A DNA stretch of 42,430 nucleotides from the IMG/VR virus record IMGVR_UViG_3300050821_004187, positions 1 through 42,430 of that record. The stretch is one strand, 5' to 3'. Positions 8,097 through 16,594 of this stretch are shown here, one piece after another; the first letter of the stretch is position 1; each line of letters opens with the position of its first letter. Below the pieces are notes generated by a model, which saw only the letters and a program-made list of their open reading frames with translations, was not told the origin of the DNA and ran no database searches. This DNA comes from a virus. Position numbers and translations under genes: made by a program.

Positions 8097-10540
8097 TGCC
8101 CGGAGACCTCGACCAGCTCCTCACCCCGCCCGACGTCGCCTCCGCGCTCGGCAACTCGCAGGGCTGGGAGGCGCGCGTCACCCGCCTGACCCCGCGCGGC
8201 CCGATGGTCGTCATCGACGGCTTCAACCGGCAGCTGCGCTGGGGCCCGTGCGCGCCGGCGGACGTCAACGTCGAGGTCGGCCAGCGCGTCCTCGTCACCC
8301 TGACCAACCGCGGACGACCGTGGATCTCGCCGAGCGTCGGAGATCCCGCCGCCGTGGGCCCCCCAGGGCCCCCAGGACCGGACGGGCCGCGCGGTCCCGA
8401 AGGCCCGCAAGGGATCCAGGGGACGCGCGGCCCAGGCGGCGCACAGGGCCCCCAGGGCGACCAGGGCGACGACGGCCCGATGGGCCCCCACGGCGGCGCC
8501 GAGATGCTCGATACGCAAGTGGTCTACGGGCGCCAGGACGCCTACTCGCCGCAGCTGGGCGCGCTGACCGCCGTGCTCGTCGACGACGTCGAGCCGCTGG
8601 CGCTGGACATCACGCCGATCGTTGACGCGTGGTGGGAGCTGACGGTCAGCATCGGCCTGCTCGAAAAGTCCGACTCCTCCTACGGCTACTGCTACGCGCA
8701 GGTCACCCTCGACCCGCCAGACGAGGACGGGCGCGCGACCGCTTCGGCGATCGCGACGCAACACCTGGACGTCAACCGCTACGACGCTCGCGTCCTGGCC
8801 CCGCTGTTCAAGCTCAAGGAGGGGGTCGCCTACCGCGCCGCCGTGTTCCTGTCGCCGAGTTCCGGGCTGTGGACCTACTACCGGGGCCAGCAGCAGCTGA
8901 TGATGAGCGGCAAGGCGTGGGGTCGCGGGCTGGGCACCGACCCACCGCAGGGCCCGCCCGGCCCGCCCGGCCAGGACGGCATCGACGGCATCGACGGCGC
9001 CCCCGGCCTCCCGGGCCCCGCCGGTCCAGACGGCCCGATCGGCCCCCGCGGCGACCCCGGCCCGCAAGGCGACCGCGGCGAGGCCGGCGTCGGCCACGAG
9101 ACCACCCCGATCGGCGGCGTGATCGCGTGGACCGGCCGCACGATCCCCGAGGACTTCGTCCTCGCCGACGGTCGCCGCCTCGAGCAGTTCGACTACCTGC
9201 AGGGGTTCAACTTCGCCGTGACCGAGTGGTTCGCTGGCAACCCGCTCTGGTCGGTCGACCTCAACAGCGACCCGCGGACGTTCACCGTCCCCGACCTGAC
9301 CGACCAGTTCGTCCTCTCGGGCCCGGCGATCGGCACCCGCGGCGGCGAGCGCGAGCACACCCTCACCGTCGACGAGATGCCCCGCCACGACCACGTGGGC
9401 ACCGATAACGACTACTACTTTCGCGCCTCGTCGACGGAGGTCGGCGACCTCGAAGTCGCGCTTTACAACCCGGCCAACACGCCGCAGGCGTGGGCCTACA
9501 ACCGCCTCATCCCCGCCGGCGGCGGCCAGCCGCACAACAACATGCCGCCCTGGGTCGCGCTGGCCTACATCGTCAAGGTCCGCGGCGTCGTCATCGACGG
9601 CGACCACCTCGTCGGCCCACCAGGCGCCCAGGGCCCGCGAGGCGCGCAAGGCGATCGCGGCGACCCCGGCCCGGACGGCCCCGTGGGCGCTCAGGGGCCC
9701 CCCGGTGACCTCGGGCCCCCGGGTCCCGACGGTCCGCCCGGCCCGACCGGCGACACTGGCCAGCGCGGCGACGTCGGCCCAGACGGCCCGCCCGGCGAGA
9801 CCGGCCCCGAGGGCCCCCAGGGCGTCAAGGGCGACCCCGGCGATCTTGGCCCCGTGGGCCCGCAGGGGCCCGCTGGGCCGCAGGGCGACCGCGGTCCCGA
9901 GGGTTTCCCCGGCGAGCCCGGGATCGGCCTCCCAGGCGCCCAGGGCCCCAAGGGCGACCCCGGCGAGAAGGGCGACGTCGGCGAGAAGGGCGACAAGGGT
10001 GACCGCGGCGACGAGGGGCCCGCCGGCGCCGGTGTCAACCCGCGCTACGCCCGCCGCTACCGGGCGGCCGCGTTCACGATCCCGTCCGGCAACTTCACGC
10101 GCCTGCCCTATGACACGCCCGGCGGCGGCGACGCCTCGCTGTTCGTCGGCGAGGAGTACGTCGCCCCCGTCGACGGCTACTACCGGGCGATCGTCTCGTG
10201 GGCGATCTCGCACAACGTCGGGCAGCCGGACACCTACTTCTTGCTGGGGGTCGCGGTCGACGGCGGCTTCCAGCTGGTCAGGATGGGCTACGTCCCCGCG
10301 CAGGTCGCGGGCAACCCGCTGCCGTTCGCGACGTTCGCGATCGACGGGACCGTGCCGCTCCGCGCCGGGCAGCGCATCGGCGGGATGGGCGGCTACTCGA
10401 ACCGCAACACCGACATGGCGACCAACGTCGGCGGCGGCGAGATGCACACCTACATCGAGGTCGCGATGGTCGCCCCGCTCGCCCCCGGCACCGTCATCGA
10501 ACCCGGCCCGACCTCGATCGAGGAGCTGCTGCATGCCTGA
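8096..10540 (+). CDS. Chimeric spike/tail fibre: OB-like head, three collagen blocks, collar domain, C-terminal knob
   Basis: An 814-aa structural protein. Residues 1-85 look like a small OB-type spike/gpV domain. Collagen Gly-X-Y blocks lie at about 87-134, 283-332 and 505-645. Between them are a globular beta domain (135-281) and a phage tail-collar domain (335-498: [20 protein letters not shown], then DEMPRHDH and [12 protein letters not shown]). The C-terminus (647-814) is a beta-rich knob reminiscent of C1q/TNF-like folds ([23 protein letters not shown]), expected to trimerise and bind receptor. The ATG at 8096 overlaps the hub stop; everything in this frame before it is shadow. Confidence 0.85.
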   Translation: MPGDLDQLLTPPDVASALGNSQGWEARVTRLTPRGPMVVIDGFNRQLRWGPCAPADVNVEVGQRVLVTLTNRGRPWISPSVGDPAAVGPPGPPGPDGPRGPEGPQGIQGTRGPGGAQGPQGDQGDDGPMGPHGGAEMLDTQVVYGRQDAYSPQLGALTAVLVDDVEPLALDITPIVDAWWELTVSIGLLEKSDSSYGYCYAQVTLDPPDEDGRATASAIATQHLDVNRYDARVLAPLFKLKEGVAYRAAVFLSPSSGLWTYYRGQQQLMMSGKAWGRGLGTDPPQGPPGPPGQDGIDGIDGAPGLPGPAGPDGPIGPRGDPGPQGDRGEAGVGHETTPIGGVIAWTGRTIPEDFVLADGRRLEQFDYLQGFNFAVTEWFAGNPLWSVDLNSDPRTFTVPDLTDQFVLSGPAIGTRGGEREHTLTVDEMPRHDHVGTDNDYYFRASSTEVGDLEVALYNPANTPQAWAYNRLIPAGGGQPHNNMPPWVALAYIVKVRGVVIDGDHLVGPPGAQGPRGAQGDRGDPGPDGPVGAQGPPGDLGPPGPDGPPGPTGDTGQRGDVGPDGPPGETGPEGPQGVKGDPGDLGPVGPQGPAGPQGDRGPEGFPGEPGIGLPGAQGPKGDPGEKGDVGEKGDKGDRGDEGPAGAGVNPRYARRYRAAAFTIPSGNFTRLPYDTPGGGDASLFVGEEYVAPVDGYYRAIVSWAISHNVGQPDTYFLLGVAVDGGFQLVRMGYVPAQVAGNPLPFATFAIDGTVPLRAGQRIGGMGGYSNRNTDMATNVGGGEMHTYIEVAMVAPLAPGTVIEPGPTSIEELLHA

Positions 10541-10877
10541 CCCGCGCCACTTCGCGTACCCGTTCCGGTTCGAGAAGCTCCGCACCGGCCAGGCCCGCGT
10601 CGCCAGCACCCTGCAGGACACCCCGGAGGAGGTCGCCGACGCGGTCGAGGTCATCGTCCGGACCACCGCCGGTGAGCGCGCGACCCTGCCCGGCTTCGGG
10701 CGCCCCGACTCGTTGGAGTTCGGCACCGGCGTCGACCTCGCCCGCGCGCAGCTGCAGACCGCGATCGACGAGTCCGAGCCGCGGGCCCGAGCGATCGTCG
10801 AGGGCGACTACGACCCGAACGACCCCGGCGTGATGCGGCTCCGCGCCATGTACGAGCTGACCTGGGAGGCCTCATGA
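10533..10877 (+). CDS. Baseplate wedge protein, gp25/gpW-like
   Basis: A 114-aa protein with the pattern of the gp25-like lysozyme/gpW baseplate family: FAYPFRFEK near the N-terminus, then [33 protein letters not shown] and a helix at about 72-90. It is followed by gpJ and gpI, the conserved W-J-I order of P2-like contractile tails. The protein joins wedge to hub and links to the sheath. The ATG at 10533 overlaps the end of the fibre gene by eight bases; the much longer open frame upstream is a shadow of the collagen-coding region. Confidence 0.88.
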   Translation: MPDPRHFAYPFRFEKLRTGQARVASTLQDTPEEVADAVEVIVRTTAGERATLPGFGRPDSLEFGTGVDLARAQLQTAIDESEPRARAIVEGDYDPNDPGVMRLRAMYELTWEAS

Positions 10878-12136
10878 GCTGGCTAGACGGCGCTGGCGCC
10901 GCATTCGACCCCGAGGAGGTCTGGGACCCCAACCGCGAGCTCGCCGCGGCCGACGTCGGGTTCACCGGCCCCGACATCGAGACCGACGAGCAGGAGATCT
11001 CCCGGCAGGTCTTCAACCGGCTCGCGTACCTCGTCCCCGGCTGGGAGGCCCACGACGCCAACCCCGACACCTGGCTGATCGAGGCGTTCGCCGCGATCGC
11101 CGCCGAGCTCCGCGCGCTGATCCGCGACGTACCCGAGGCGATCTTCATCACCCACGGCACCGAGGTCCTCGGCCTCCCGATCCGCCCGCCCGCCCCGGCG
11201 CTCGGCTACTCCAACTGGACCGCGGTCGACGACCGCGGGTACGTCGTCCGCACCGGCGCGCAGATCACCCTGGCCAGGACCGGCGACGAGCTCGTCGGGT
11301 TCGAGGTCCTCGCGGGCGTCGAGATCCCCGCCGGCGAGACCGTCGCCGTCAACGTCCCGATCCGCGCCGTCGACGACGGCGCCGCCGGGAACGGCCTCGT
11401 CGGCCCGGCCGAGGTCTCCGACCCATTCGACTGGGTCGAGTCCGTCGTCGTCGTCCGCCCGACCACCCAAGGCGACGACGGCCAAGACCGGACCATGTAC
11501 CTCGACCAGCTCTCGACCCTGCTCCGGGTCGTCGCGTTCCGGCCCGTCCTCCCCGGCGACTTCGCCGTGCTGGCGCTCACGATCCCCGGAGTCGGCCGCG
11601 CCGTCGCGATGGACGGCTTCAACCCGCTCGACGGCACCTGGGGCCACCAGCGGCGGGTCGCCCTGATCGTTTGGGGCGTCGACGGCCGCCCGCTCGAGGA
11701 CGCCGTCCGCGCGCAGGTCCGCGCCTACCTCGAATCGATCCGCGAGGTCAACTTCCTGGTCGATGTGATCAGCCCGCTGTTCGAGACCGTCGACGTCGAC
11801 TTCAGCGTGACCATGTTCGGCGAGCAGGACCCCGACGTCGTCCACTCGATCTGCATCGACGCGATCAAGCAAGAGCTCGACCCCGCCAACTTCCGCCTCG
11901 GGACCACCTCCCCGGCCACCGGCGCCGGCGAGGTCATCCCGCCCCCCGAGACCGACGAGATCCCGGGTCGCCAGACGATCTGGATCAACAATCTCATCGG
12001 CCTGCTCGACCGATGCCGCGGCGTCGACCGCGTCGACTGGGTCACGATCAACGGCGATGCCGAGGACCTCGAGCTCGGCGGCCCGTTCACCCTCCCGCGC
12101 CCAGGCGAGATCACCGGGACGGTCAACACGCCGTGA
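10874..12136 (+). CDS. Baseplate protein J
   Basis: A 420-aa gpJ-family wedge protein. Residues about 40-85 include PDTWLIEAFAAIAAELRAL, matching the conserved helix of gpJ proteins; the middle has PIRAVDDGAAGNGLVG, corresponding to the characteristic loop with a Gly-Asn-Gly element; about 240-330 contain GVGRAVAMDGFNPLDG, VRAYLESIREVNFLV and VDVDFSVTMFGEQDPD. Together with the gp25-like protein and gpI it forms baseplate wedges. The ATG at 10874 overlaps the previous TGA, and the gene overlaps the next GTG. Confidence 0.92.
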   Translation: MSWLDGAGAAFDPEEVWDPNRELAAADVGFTGPDIETDEQEISRQVFNRLAYLVPGWEAHDANPDTWLIEAFAAIAAELRALIRDVPEAIFITHGTEVLGLPIRPPAPALGYSNWTAVDDRGYVVRTGAQITLARTGDELVGFEVLAGVEIPAGETVAVNVPIRAVDDGAAGNGLVGPAEVSDPFDWVESVVVVRPTTQGDDGQDRTMYLDQLSTLLRVVAFRPVLPGDFAVLALTIPGVGRAVAMDGFNPLDGTWGHQRRVALIVWGVDGRPLEDAVRAQVRAYLESIREVNFLVDVISPLFETVDVDFSVTMFGEQDPDVVHSICIDAIKQELDPANFRLGTTSPATGAGEVIPPPETDEIPGRQTIWINNLIGLLDRCRGVDRVDWVTINGDAEDLELGGPFTLPRPGEITGTVNTP

Positions 12137-12849
12137 GCTACCAGCCCGCACCCCGCCGCCAAGCGCCGCTCCCCGACAAGATCGTCGAGCCACCCGCCGA
12201 GCTCGGCATGGGCGAGACCGGCCGCGACCTCTACGCCGCGACACCGACGATGGCGGCGCTCGACCCCGAGAACGACTTCTCCTGGGCCAAGTTCCTCGCC
12301 GCCCTGTCCGAGCTGCTCGACGTGATCGCCGTGATGGTCCGCGACGACGCCGACGGCAACGAGGGGTGGACCGCGCTCGCCAGCCCGACCCGCTGCCCCG
12401 AACCGTTCCTCCGGGTCCTCGCCCAGTGGGCCGGGATCCGCCGCTGGGACGCCCTCGACCCGCCCGACCTCCGCGCGCTGATCGGCCCGCGCGCCCCCGG
12501 CCTCTGGCGAGGCACCCGCGAAGCGATGATCGCCGCCGTCCGCCGGTTCTACCCGCCCCACCAATTCGACCCGAGCTGGATCTACTTCGAGGAGCGCGCC
12601 GACGGCGACCCCTACCTGCTCCGGGTCTTCACGTTCGACTTCATCGAACACGACGAGGCCGGCGTCCGCGCCGCGCTCCAGGCCAACAAGCCCGCAGGCC
12701 TCAACCTCATCTACGAGGTGAGACACGGCCAGACCTGGGGGATGCTCCGCGACAGCGGCCTCACCTGGGGCGAGCTCGAGGGCGCCTACGGGACCTGGGC
12801 TGGCGTGCTCGACGGCCAGCCGACACAAAGCACCGAGGAGGAGGCGTGA
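12133..12849 (+). CDS. Tail protein I (baseplate wedge)
   Basis: A 238-aa gpI-type protein that sits between gpJ and the fibre gene, as in P2. The region CPEPFLRVLAQWAGIRRWD followed by a helix ending in LWRGTREAMIAAVRRF matches the conserved pattern of phage tail protein I (terminal helices joining wedge to fibre). C-terminal repeats of WGMLRDSGLTWGELEGAYGT are a segment often seen in these proteins. The GTG at 12133 is preferred because it gives the usual GTGA overlap; the frame is also open farther upstream but that is a shadow of gpJ. Confidence 0.85.
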   Translation: MSYQPAPRRQAPLPDKIVEPPAELGMGETGRDLYAATPTMAALDPENDFSWAKFLAALSELLDVIAVMVRDDADGNEGWTALASPTRCPEPFLRVLAQWAGIRRWDALDPPDLRALIGPRAPGLWRGTREAMIAAVRRFYPPHQFDPSWIYFEERADGDPYLLRVFTFDFIEHDEAGVRAALQANKPAGLNLIYEVRHGQTWGMLRDSGLTWGELEGAYGTWAGVLDGQPTQSTEEEA

Positions 12850-13532
12850 TGCCCGACGAGACCCCCGGCCAGCGCCAGGAGCAGGACAACCGGCCAGCGC
12901 GCGAGACCCCGAACTACAAGCTCCCCGTCCCAGGCGACGCCGGGCCCGCCGACTACGTCGAGGACACGGGTCGCCTCGCCGACCGCCTCGACGAGCTCGG
13001 GGCGATGTTCTTCCCCGGCGACTACCGGTTCAGCGGGTCCCGCCGCGAGCGGCCCGGCTGGCTGCTGTGCGACGGTCGCGAGATCCGCCGCGATCTCTAC
13101 CCCGACCTGTTCGACGAGATCGGCGAGGACCACGGCGCCGGGGACGGCCAGGAGACCTTCAACCTCCCCAACTTCCTCGACGGCCGGTTCCCGATGGGCC
13201 TCCCGGCAGCGAGGCTCGGCGAGCGCGGCGGCGCCGCAACGGTCGTCCTCTCTGGCGCCGAGATGCCCTACCACGCCCACGGCGGCACGACCCACGCCGC
13301 CGACCGGAGCCTCGACCACGCGCACGCCGTCCCCGCCGGGTACGCCCCGATGAACATGTGGACCGCCGGCGGCGACATTCACCAGGGCGCGTTCAACTTC
13401 TCCGTGCCCGGCCACAGCTCCGGCTTCGACCGCCAGATCGACCACCTCCACGGCATCACCCCCGAGGGCGGCAACGCCCCGCACAACAACCTGCCGCCCT
13501 ACGTCGGCGTCAACGTGTTCATCAAGACCTGA
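12849..13532 (+). CDS. Phage tail-collar domain fibre protein
   Basis: A 227-aa protein with a proline/Asp-rich N-terminus (about 1-50) and a tail-collar domain: RPGWLLCDGREIRRDLYPDL, then FNLPNFLDGRFPMG, LSGAEMPYHAHGG, and the terminal GGNAPHNNLPPYVGVNVFIK. Such domains occur in short tail fibres and tail tips where histidine clusters may bind metal ions. It shares this domain with the central part of the large fibre (8096-10540), so the two are probably paralogous modules. The ATG at 12849 overlaps the TGA of gpI. Confidence 0.85.
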   Translation: MPDETPGQRQEQDNRPARETPNYKLPVPGDAGPADYVEDTGRLADRLDELGAMFFPGDYRFSGSRRERPGWLLCDGREIRRDLYPDLFDEIGEDHGAGDGQETFNLPNFLDGRFPMGLPAARLGERGGAATVVLSGAEMPYHAHGGTTHAADRSLDHAHAVPAGYAPMNMWTAGGDIHQGAFNFSVPGHSSGFDRQIDHLHGITPEGGNAPHNNLPPYVGVNVFIKT

Positions 13533-13542
13533 GAGGAGCCAG

Positions 13543-13779
13543 ATGGCCACCGAATCCAGAGCCGAACTGCCCGCCGGCGACTTCACCTACACGATCGTCA
13601 TCGGCGGCACCGTCGCGACCTACGAGGAGCTGGTCGACCTCGTCGCCCAGTGGGAGCTCCACCCCGGCGCGCAGATCCTCGGCGCGACGATGGCAAAGTC
13701 GCCGCCGCTGGGCACGCTCCCGTACGTCGTGCCCGAGGACCGCCACCCCCGCCTCGACGCCACCCCGCGCGAGCCGTGA
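13543..13779 (+). CDS. Small protein of the lysis/tail-fibre boundary, unknown
   Basis: A 78-aa protein that I do not recognise. It has alternating beta and helical segments (FTYTIVIGGTVATYEELVDL) and no membrane segment. It sits between the collar fibre and the holin candidate, with a clear Shine-Dalgarno (GAGAGGAG) before ATG 13543. Its stop overlaps the next GTG, so it is translationally coupled to the lysis genes. It could be a fibre chaperone or a lysis regulator; nothing in the sequence decides. Confidence 0.75.
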   Translation: MATESRAELPAGDFTYTIVIGGTVATYEELVDLVAQWELHPGAQILGATMAKSPPLGTLPYVVPEDRHPRLDATPREP

Positions 13780-14189
13780 GGAACCGGGACTTCGCCGGCG
13801 TCGCCGCCGTCGTCCTCGCAACGGGCGTGGTGCTCGCGGTCGTCGTCGCGACGGCCGGGGCGGCGATCTCCCACCGGGAATTCAGCCCCGACGAGACCAC
13901 GCTCCTGTCGACCGTGCTCGGTGCTGCAATTGGCGCCGTGGCCACGTACCTCGGCACCCACGGGCGCCACCCCGAGGCGCCGCCCTACCCGACCCAGGAG
14001 GACCCAGCGATGACCACCGAGACCCCGCCCACGCCGCCCGAGCGCGACGAGCCGCTCGAGGCCGAGCCCACGCCGGCGCCGCCGGACGAGGAGTCAGACC
14101 AGCAGGCCCAGCAGGAGCCGACCCCGCCCGAGTCCGAGGAGGAGGAGCTCGAGGCCATGACGGGCGGGAAGGACCCGGCCGATCTCTGA
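13776..14189 (+). CDS. Holin candidate with two membrane segments
   Basis: A 137-aa protein with two predicted transmembrane helices, about residues 7-31 (VAAVVLATGVVLAVVVATAG) and 42-60 (TLLSTVLGAAIGAVATYLG), joined by a short loop and followed by a long Pro/Glu-rich acidic tail (77-137). It lies immediately before the amidase with ATGA-type overlap. Size, topology and position match class II holins; the acidic tail is longer than usual. Holins open the membrane at a set time so the endolysin can reach the wall. The GTG at 13776 is chosen for its GTGA overlap and because it places the first helix at the N-terminus. Confidence 0.72.
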   Translation: MRNRDFAGVAAVVLATGVVLAVVVATAGAAISHREFSPDETTLLSTVLGAAIGAVATYLGTHGRHPEAPPYPTQEDPAMTTETPPTPPERDEPLEAEPTPAPPDEESDQQAQQEPTPPESEEEELEAMTGGKDPADL

Positions 14190-15067
14190 TGGCCGCGCAA
14201 CCACGCATCGTCTCCCGCTCCCAATGGGGCGCGCGGACGTCGATCCCCGGCGGCCGCGGCGTCGCGCACTCACAGCGCCGGTTCTTCGTCGTCCACTGGC
14301 CCGTGATGAGCGCCCGAGACCCCTACCAGTGGTGCCGCGACATCGAGTCGATCCACCGCAACCAGGGGTACGCCGCCGCCCCCGGCTACAACTTCCTGGT
14401 CGCCCAGGACGGCCAGATCATGGAGGGCGCCGGGCTGACCAACCGCGGGATCCACTGCCCGGACCGGAATACCGACGGCTTCGGCGTCTGCATGCTGCAG
14501 CCGTCGACGGCTGGCGGGACCCCGACCGCCGCCGTTTCGCAGGCGGCCAAGAATTCGAGTCGCGCGCTCTACGACTGGCTGTGCTCCGTCACCGGCCGCA
14601 CCCTGACCCGGACCTGGCACGGCGCGCACTTCGCCACCGCCTGCCCCGGCCCGGACCTCCGCGCGTGGGTCCAGGCGGGGATGCCCGCGACCGGCGGAGC
14701 ACCCGGTGGACCCTCTCCCGAACCGTCACCCCCGGAGGTAGTCGAAATGATGGCATCGGCCCTAGCCGAAGATGGGACCCTGCACGTCTGGACCGTTGGA
14801 CCGGCCCGCGAGACCGCGTGGCTGACGTTCCAGAAGCCCAACCAGAACGCGTGGTGGGGCGGGGAGGCCGGGAAGCGCCTCGCTGGCTTCTTCAAGTTCG
14901 CCGACGCGCCCAAGGGCCGCACGATCCGCGGGATCACCAGCGAGGTCGCCGCCAACGGCAACCTCCACTTCTTCATGACCCTCGACAACGGCGACGTCCA
15001 CTACCGCTGGCAGGGGAAGGGCCGCGACGATTGGTCGAACCTCTCGCTGTTCGCCCCGTGGGGCTAG
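14189..15067 (+). CDS. Endolysin: N-acetylmuramoyl-L-alanine amidase with C-terminal beta-repeat domain
   Basis: A 292-aa PGRP/amidase_2 enzyme that cleaves the amide between muramic acid and the stem peptide. The zinc ligands expected for the family are visible: H36 (FFVVHW), H144 and C152 (THTWHGAHFATACPG-type segment, spacing of eight as in T7 lysozyme); Y67 is in the expected catalytic region. Residues about 195-292 form two beta-repeat units (DGTLHVWTV, NGNLHFFMT, GDVHYRWQG) that resemble lectin/propeller repeats and probably bind the wall. The ATG at 14189 overlaps the holin stop. It is the last gene of the late operon; its stop lies in a terminator arm. Confidence 0.9.
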   Translation: MAAQPRIVSRSQWGARTSIPGGRGVAHSQRRFFVVHWPVMSARDPYQWCRDIESIHRNQGYAAAPGYNFLVAQDGQIMEGAGLTNRGIHCPDRNTDGFGVCMLQPSTAGGTPTAAVSQAAKNSSRALYDWLCSVTGRTLTRTWHGAHFATACPGPDLRAWVQAGMPATGGAPGGPSPEPSPPEVVEMMASALAEDGTLHVWTVGPARETAWLTFQKPNQNAWWGGEAGKRLAGFFKFADAPKGRTIRGITSEVAANGNLHFFMTLDNGDVHYRWQGKGRDDWSNLSLFAPWG

Positions 15068-15079
15068 CGCCCTAGCCCC
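15060..15079. terminator. Bidirectional hairpin between convergent amidase and repressor
   Basis: GGGGCTAG (15060-15067) pairs perfectly with CTAGCCCC (15072-15079) around a four-base loop. Each arm contains the stop codon of one convergent gene: TAG 15065-15067 for the amidase and, on the minus strand, TAG 15074-15072 for the repressor. On the plus strand it is followed by GATTT. The T-tract is weak, but the position suits a shared terminator. Confidence 0.6.
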
Positions 15080-15356
15080 GATTTGCCGAGAGGCGAGCGG
15101 TCGCCGCCGCCCAGAGCTCGACCGGCTCGACCTCGAGCGCGTCGGCGTAGGCGACGACGAACGCGTCCGGGTCAGACGGCCAGTGCGTCCCCTTCTCGAA
15201 CCGCGAGATCGTCGACTCTGACACCCCGACCCGCCCGTCGCCCTTGCGCACCCGCACCGCGATGTGCGCGTAGGTGAGCGCGGCGCCCATCCGCGCGGTC
15301 TTCAGCACGTCTACGAGGTGCGGGAGCAACAACTCATGCACGTCTGGGACCTCCAT
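15072..15356 (-). CDS. XRE-family repressor candidate
   Basis: A 94-aa protein with a Cro/C1-type helix-turn-helix in the middle: THAHIAVRV-like helix (YAHIAVRVRK), VSESTISRFEKGTHWPSD (recognition helix plus the following conserved ERG-like segment) and a helix ending PVELWAAA. It is the only leftward gene in this half of the genome and faces the rightward early operon over a 345-bp control region, the arrangement of a lysogeny repressor. The ATG at 15356 is preceded on the minus strand by CGGAAGAAG. A promoter with 17-bp spacing lies at 15400-15428. Confidence 0.75.
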   Translation of the reverse strand: MEVPDVHELLLPHLVDVLKTARMGAALTYAHIAVRVRKGDGRVGVSESTISRFEKGTHWPSDPDAFVVAYADALEVEPVELWAAATARLSANRG

Positions 15357-15399
15357 CTTCTTCCGGGGTCGACCGGCCTGCCCGCCGGCGACTGACGCA

Positions 15400-15428
15400 A
15401 GGATAGGTCACCTGCGGGACGCGCACAA
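15400..15428 (-). promoter_or_regulatory. Leftward promoter of the repressor gene
   Basis: Reading the minus strand, TTGTGC (15428-15423) is followed after 17 bp by TATCCT (15405-15400). This matches the sigma-70 pattern with an actinobacterial TAnnnT -10. The predicted transcript starts about 35-40 bases before the repressor ATG. Confidence 0.5.
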
Positions 15429-15433
15429 TTCTG

Positions 15434-15443
15434 GTGCATGCAC
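15434..15443. promoter_or_regulatory. Operator candidate, palindrome GTGCATGCAC
   Basis: A perfect 10-bp palindrome located six bases beyond the leftward -35 box. It shares the core GCATGC with the palindrome at 15523-15530 in the rightward promoter spacer, so both may be repressor sites. Confidence 0.4.
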
Positions 15444-15516
15444 GCCCCGCAGTTGGAGGCCAGCATGTGTCAGAGCCATTACCAAGAGAGTTCTCATCTA
15501 CCCAGACTGACCGTGC

Positions 15517-15545
15517 GTGACACGCATGCGCGCCGCGCGTAGAGT
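15517..15545 (+). promoter_or_regulatory. Rightward early promoter
   Basis: GTGACA (15517-15522) and TAGAGT (15540-15545) are separated by exactly 17 bp, close to the sigma-70 consensus with a TAnnnT -10. It would transcribe the early operon from 15702. The spacer holds CGCATGCG (15523-15530), and the palindrome GTTGCGCAAC (15544-15553) overlaps the -10 end and start site; both are operator candidates. Confidence 0.55.
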
Positions 15546-15590
15546 TGCGCAACCGCAGCTCGCCCACGAGGGAAGGGGAGACCGGGCACC

Positions 15591-15623
15591 GGGCGGCGCA
15601 CCCCTGCCCGGGAGGCGCCGCCC
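15591..15623 (+). promoter_or_regulatory. Leader hairpin before first early gene
   Basis: GGGCGGCGC (15591-15599) pairs perfectly with GCGCCGCCC (15615-15623) in the untranslated leader, about 80 bases before ATG 15702. The sequence after it (ATATTCGG) has few T residues, so it could be an attenuator, a stability element or chance in GC-rich DNA. Confidence 0.35.
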
Positions 15624-15701
15624 ATATTCGGGGCCTTCCTATCGCGCGGCGGGCTGCGGACGGGGGGAGCCACCGTGTAGGGCCGAGGACCGGAGGTAGC
15701 A

Positions 15702-16196
15702 ATGGGAAGGTTTGGGCAACCCGACGATTCGTCGTCCGTTGGCACGCGCCGACACTGGGTCGAGGTCGACGCCGAGCACCTGCGGACCGCGGCCAAGTTC
15801 CTGACCAGCGCGGATCGCAACGGCCGGGAGCTCCGCTGGATGTTCCCCGTCGAAATCCCGGTTCGGAAACAGCCGCAAATAGCGAACCCAGACGGGACGG
15901 TCCGGCAGTCTCGGACTTATGAAGATCGCCCGGACGTACAACCCTCCCGGACCGTGCAAGCGATCAGCGAAACGCCCTACAAGGCGCGCGTCGCGGCCCG
16001 GATCCGCACCGCCCGCAAGAACGCCGGCTTCACCCAGCAGACCCTCGGCGACCGGATCGGCAAGCGCCGCAACCACGTCAACGAGTGGGAGAACGGGAAG
16101 GTCACCCCGACGCTCGCGCACCTCGAGCTGATCGCCCAGGCGACCGGCGTCACGGTCGAGTGGCTTCTGGCCGAGGACACGCACCACCATGAGTGA
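15702..16196 (+). CDS. HTH (XRE) regulator, first gene of the early operon
   Basis: A 164-aa protein. The C-terminal 75 residues are an XRE helix-turn-helix: IRTARKNAGFTQQTLGDRIG, then RRNHVNEWENGKVTP and a helix ending GVTVEWLLAED. The N-terminal about 85 residues are unrecognised and polar. ATG 15702 has a perfect GGAGGT six bases upstream, so the long N-terminus is probably real. Being the first rightward gene after the switch promoter, it may play a Cro-like or activator role, opposing the leftward repressor. Its end overlaps the next gene by eight bases. Confidence 0.75.
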   Translation: MGRFGQPDDSSSVGTRRHWVEVDAEHLRTAAKFLTSADRNGRELRWMFPVEIPVRKQPQIANPDGTVRQSRTYEDRPDVQPSRTVQAISETPYKARVAARIRTARKNAGFTQQTLGDRIGKRRNHVNEWENGKVTPTLAHLELIAQATGVTVEWLLAEDTHHHE

Positions 16197-16395
16197 CGTC
16201 GCGTTCCTGGTGATCGTCCTCGGCCTCGCGATCGTGCTCCTCGCCGCGACAGTCGCCGGCCTCGTCGCGATCGCGCTGATCGCGATCCGCTGGCGCCGCG
16301 ACGAGAGCGGCCTCGGCGACGAGGACGTCGCCAGCATCCTCGGGTACCCGATGTGGCCCGTCCACACCCCGCGCAACGGCTCGACGCATGAGTGA
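16189..16395 (+). CDS. Small membrane protein
   Basis: A 68-aa protein with a long hydrophobic N-terminal segment (about residues 4-32, VAFLVIVLGLAIVLLAATVA continuing to IALIAIRW) then a positively charged stop-transfer RWRRD and a polar tail. One long or two short membrane helices are possible. It overlaps genes on both sides by eight bases. Position next to the switch allows a superinfection-exclusion role, but this is only a guess. Confidence 0.7.
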   Translation: MSDVAFLVIVLGLAIVLLAATVAGLVAIALIAIRWRRDESGLGDEDVASILGYPMWPVHTPRNGSTHE

Positions 16396-16594
16396 CACCC
16401 CGGGCGACCTGGCGAGCATGGCCAGGCTCGCGCCCGGGGTCTACGACGACGGCAAGGGCGGCCTGCACCTCGAGGTCAACGAGCTGCTCGAGGCCAACGG
16501 CTTCGAGCCGACCCCCGAGAACATCCGCCGCCTCGACGACGAGATCAAGACGATCGCTGGCGCCTACGGCATCGACTACGTCGCCGAGGGATGA
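16388..16594 (+). CDS. Small acidic protein, unknown
   Basis: A 68-aa acidic, probably helical protein (LHLEVNELLEANGFEPTPEN, LDDEIKTIAGAYG). It is not recognised. It overlaps both neighbours by four to eight bases and has codon use like the surrounding genes, so it is almost certainly translated as part of the early operon. Confidence 0.7.
   Translation: MSDTPGDLASMARLAPGVYDDGKGGLHLEVNELLEANGFEPTPENIRRLDDEIKTIAGAYGIDYVAEG

Larger units (their letters stand above)
15357..15701. promoter_or_regulatory. Divergent control region of the genetic switch
   Basis: 345 bp without a credible gene, less GC-rich in part than its surroundings. It holds two divergent promoters (15400-15428 leftward, 15517-15545 rightward), three short palindromes at or next to them, and a hairpin in the rightward leader. 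Open frames here are chance products of high GC. This is the layout of a temperate-phage immunity region. Confidence 0.65.

Noticed and set aside
9600-10030. Possible CRISPR or tandem-repeat array
   Set aside because: The repeats are Gly-Pro-X codons of collagen blocks, without constant repeat length or unique spacers.
7802-10726. 974-aa minus-strand ORF opposite the fibre gene
   Set aside because: A shadow of the GC-rich collagen coding frame; composition is Val/Asp/Gly/Arg-biased and no domain is visible, while the plus strand has clear domains.
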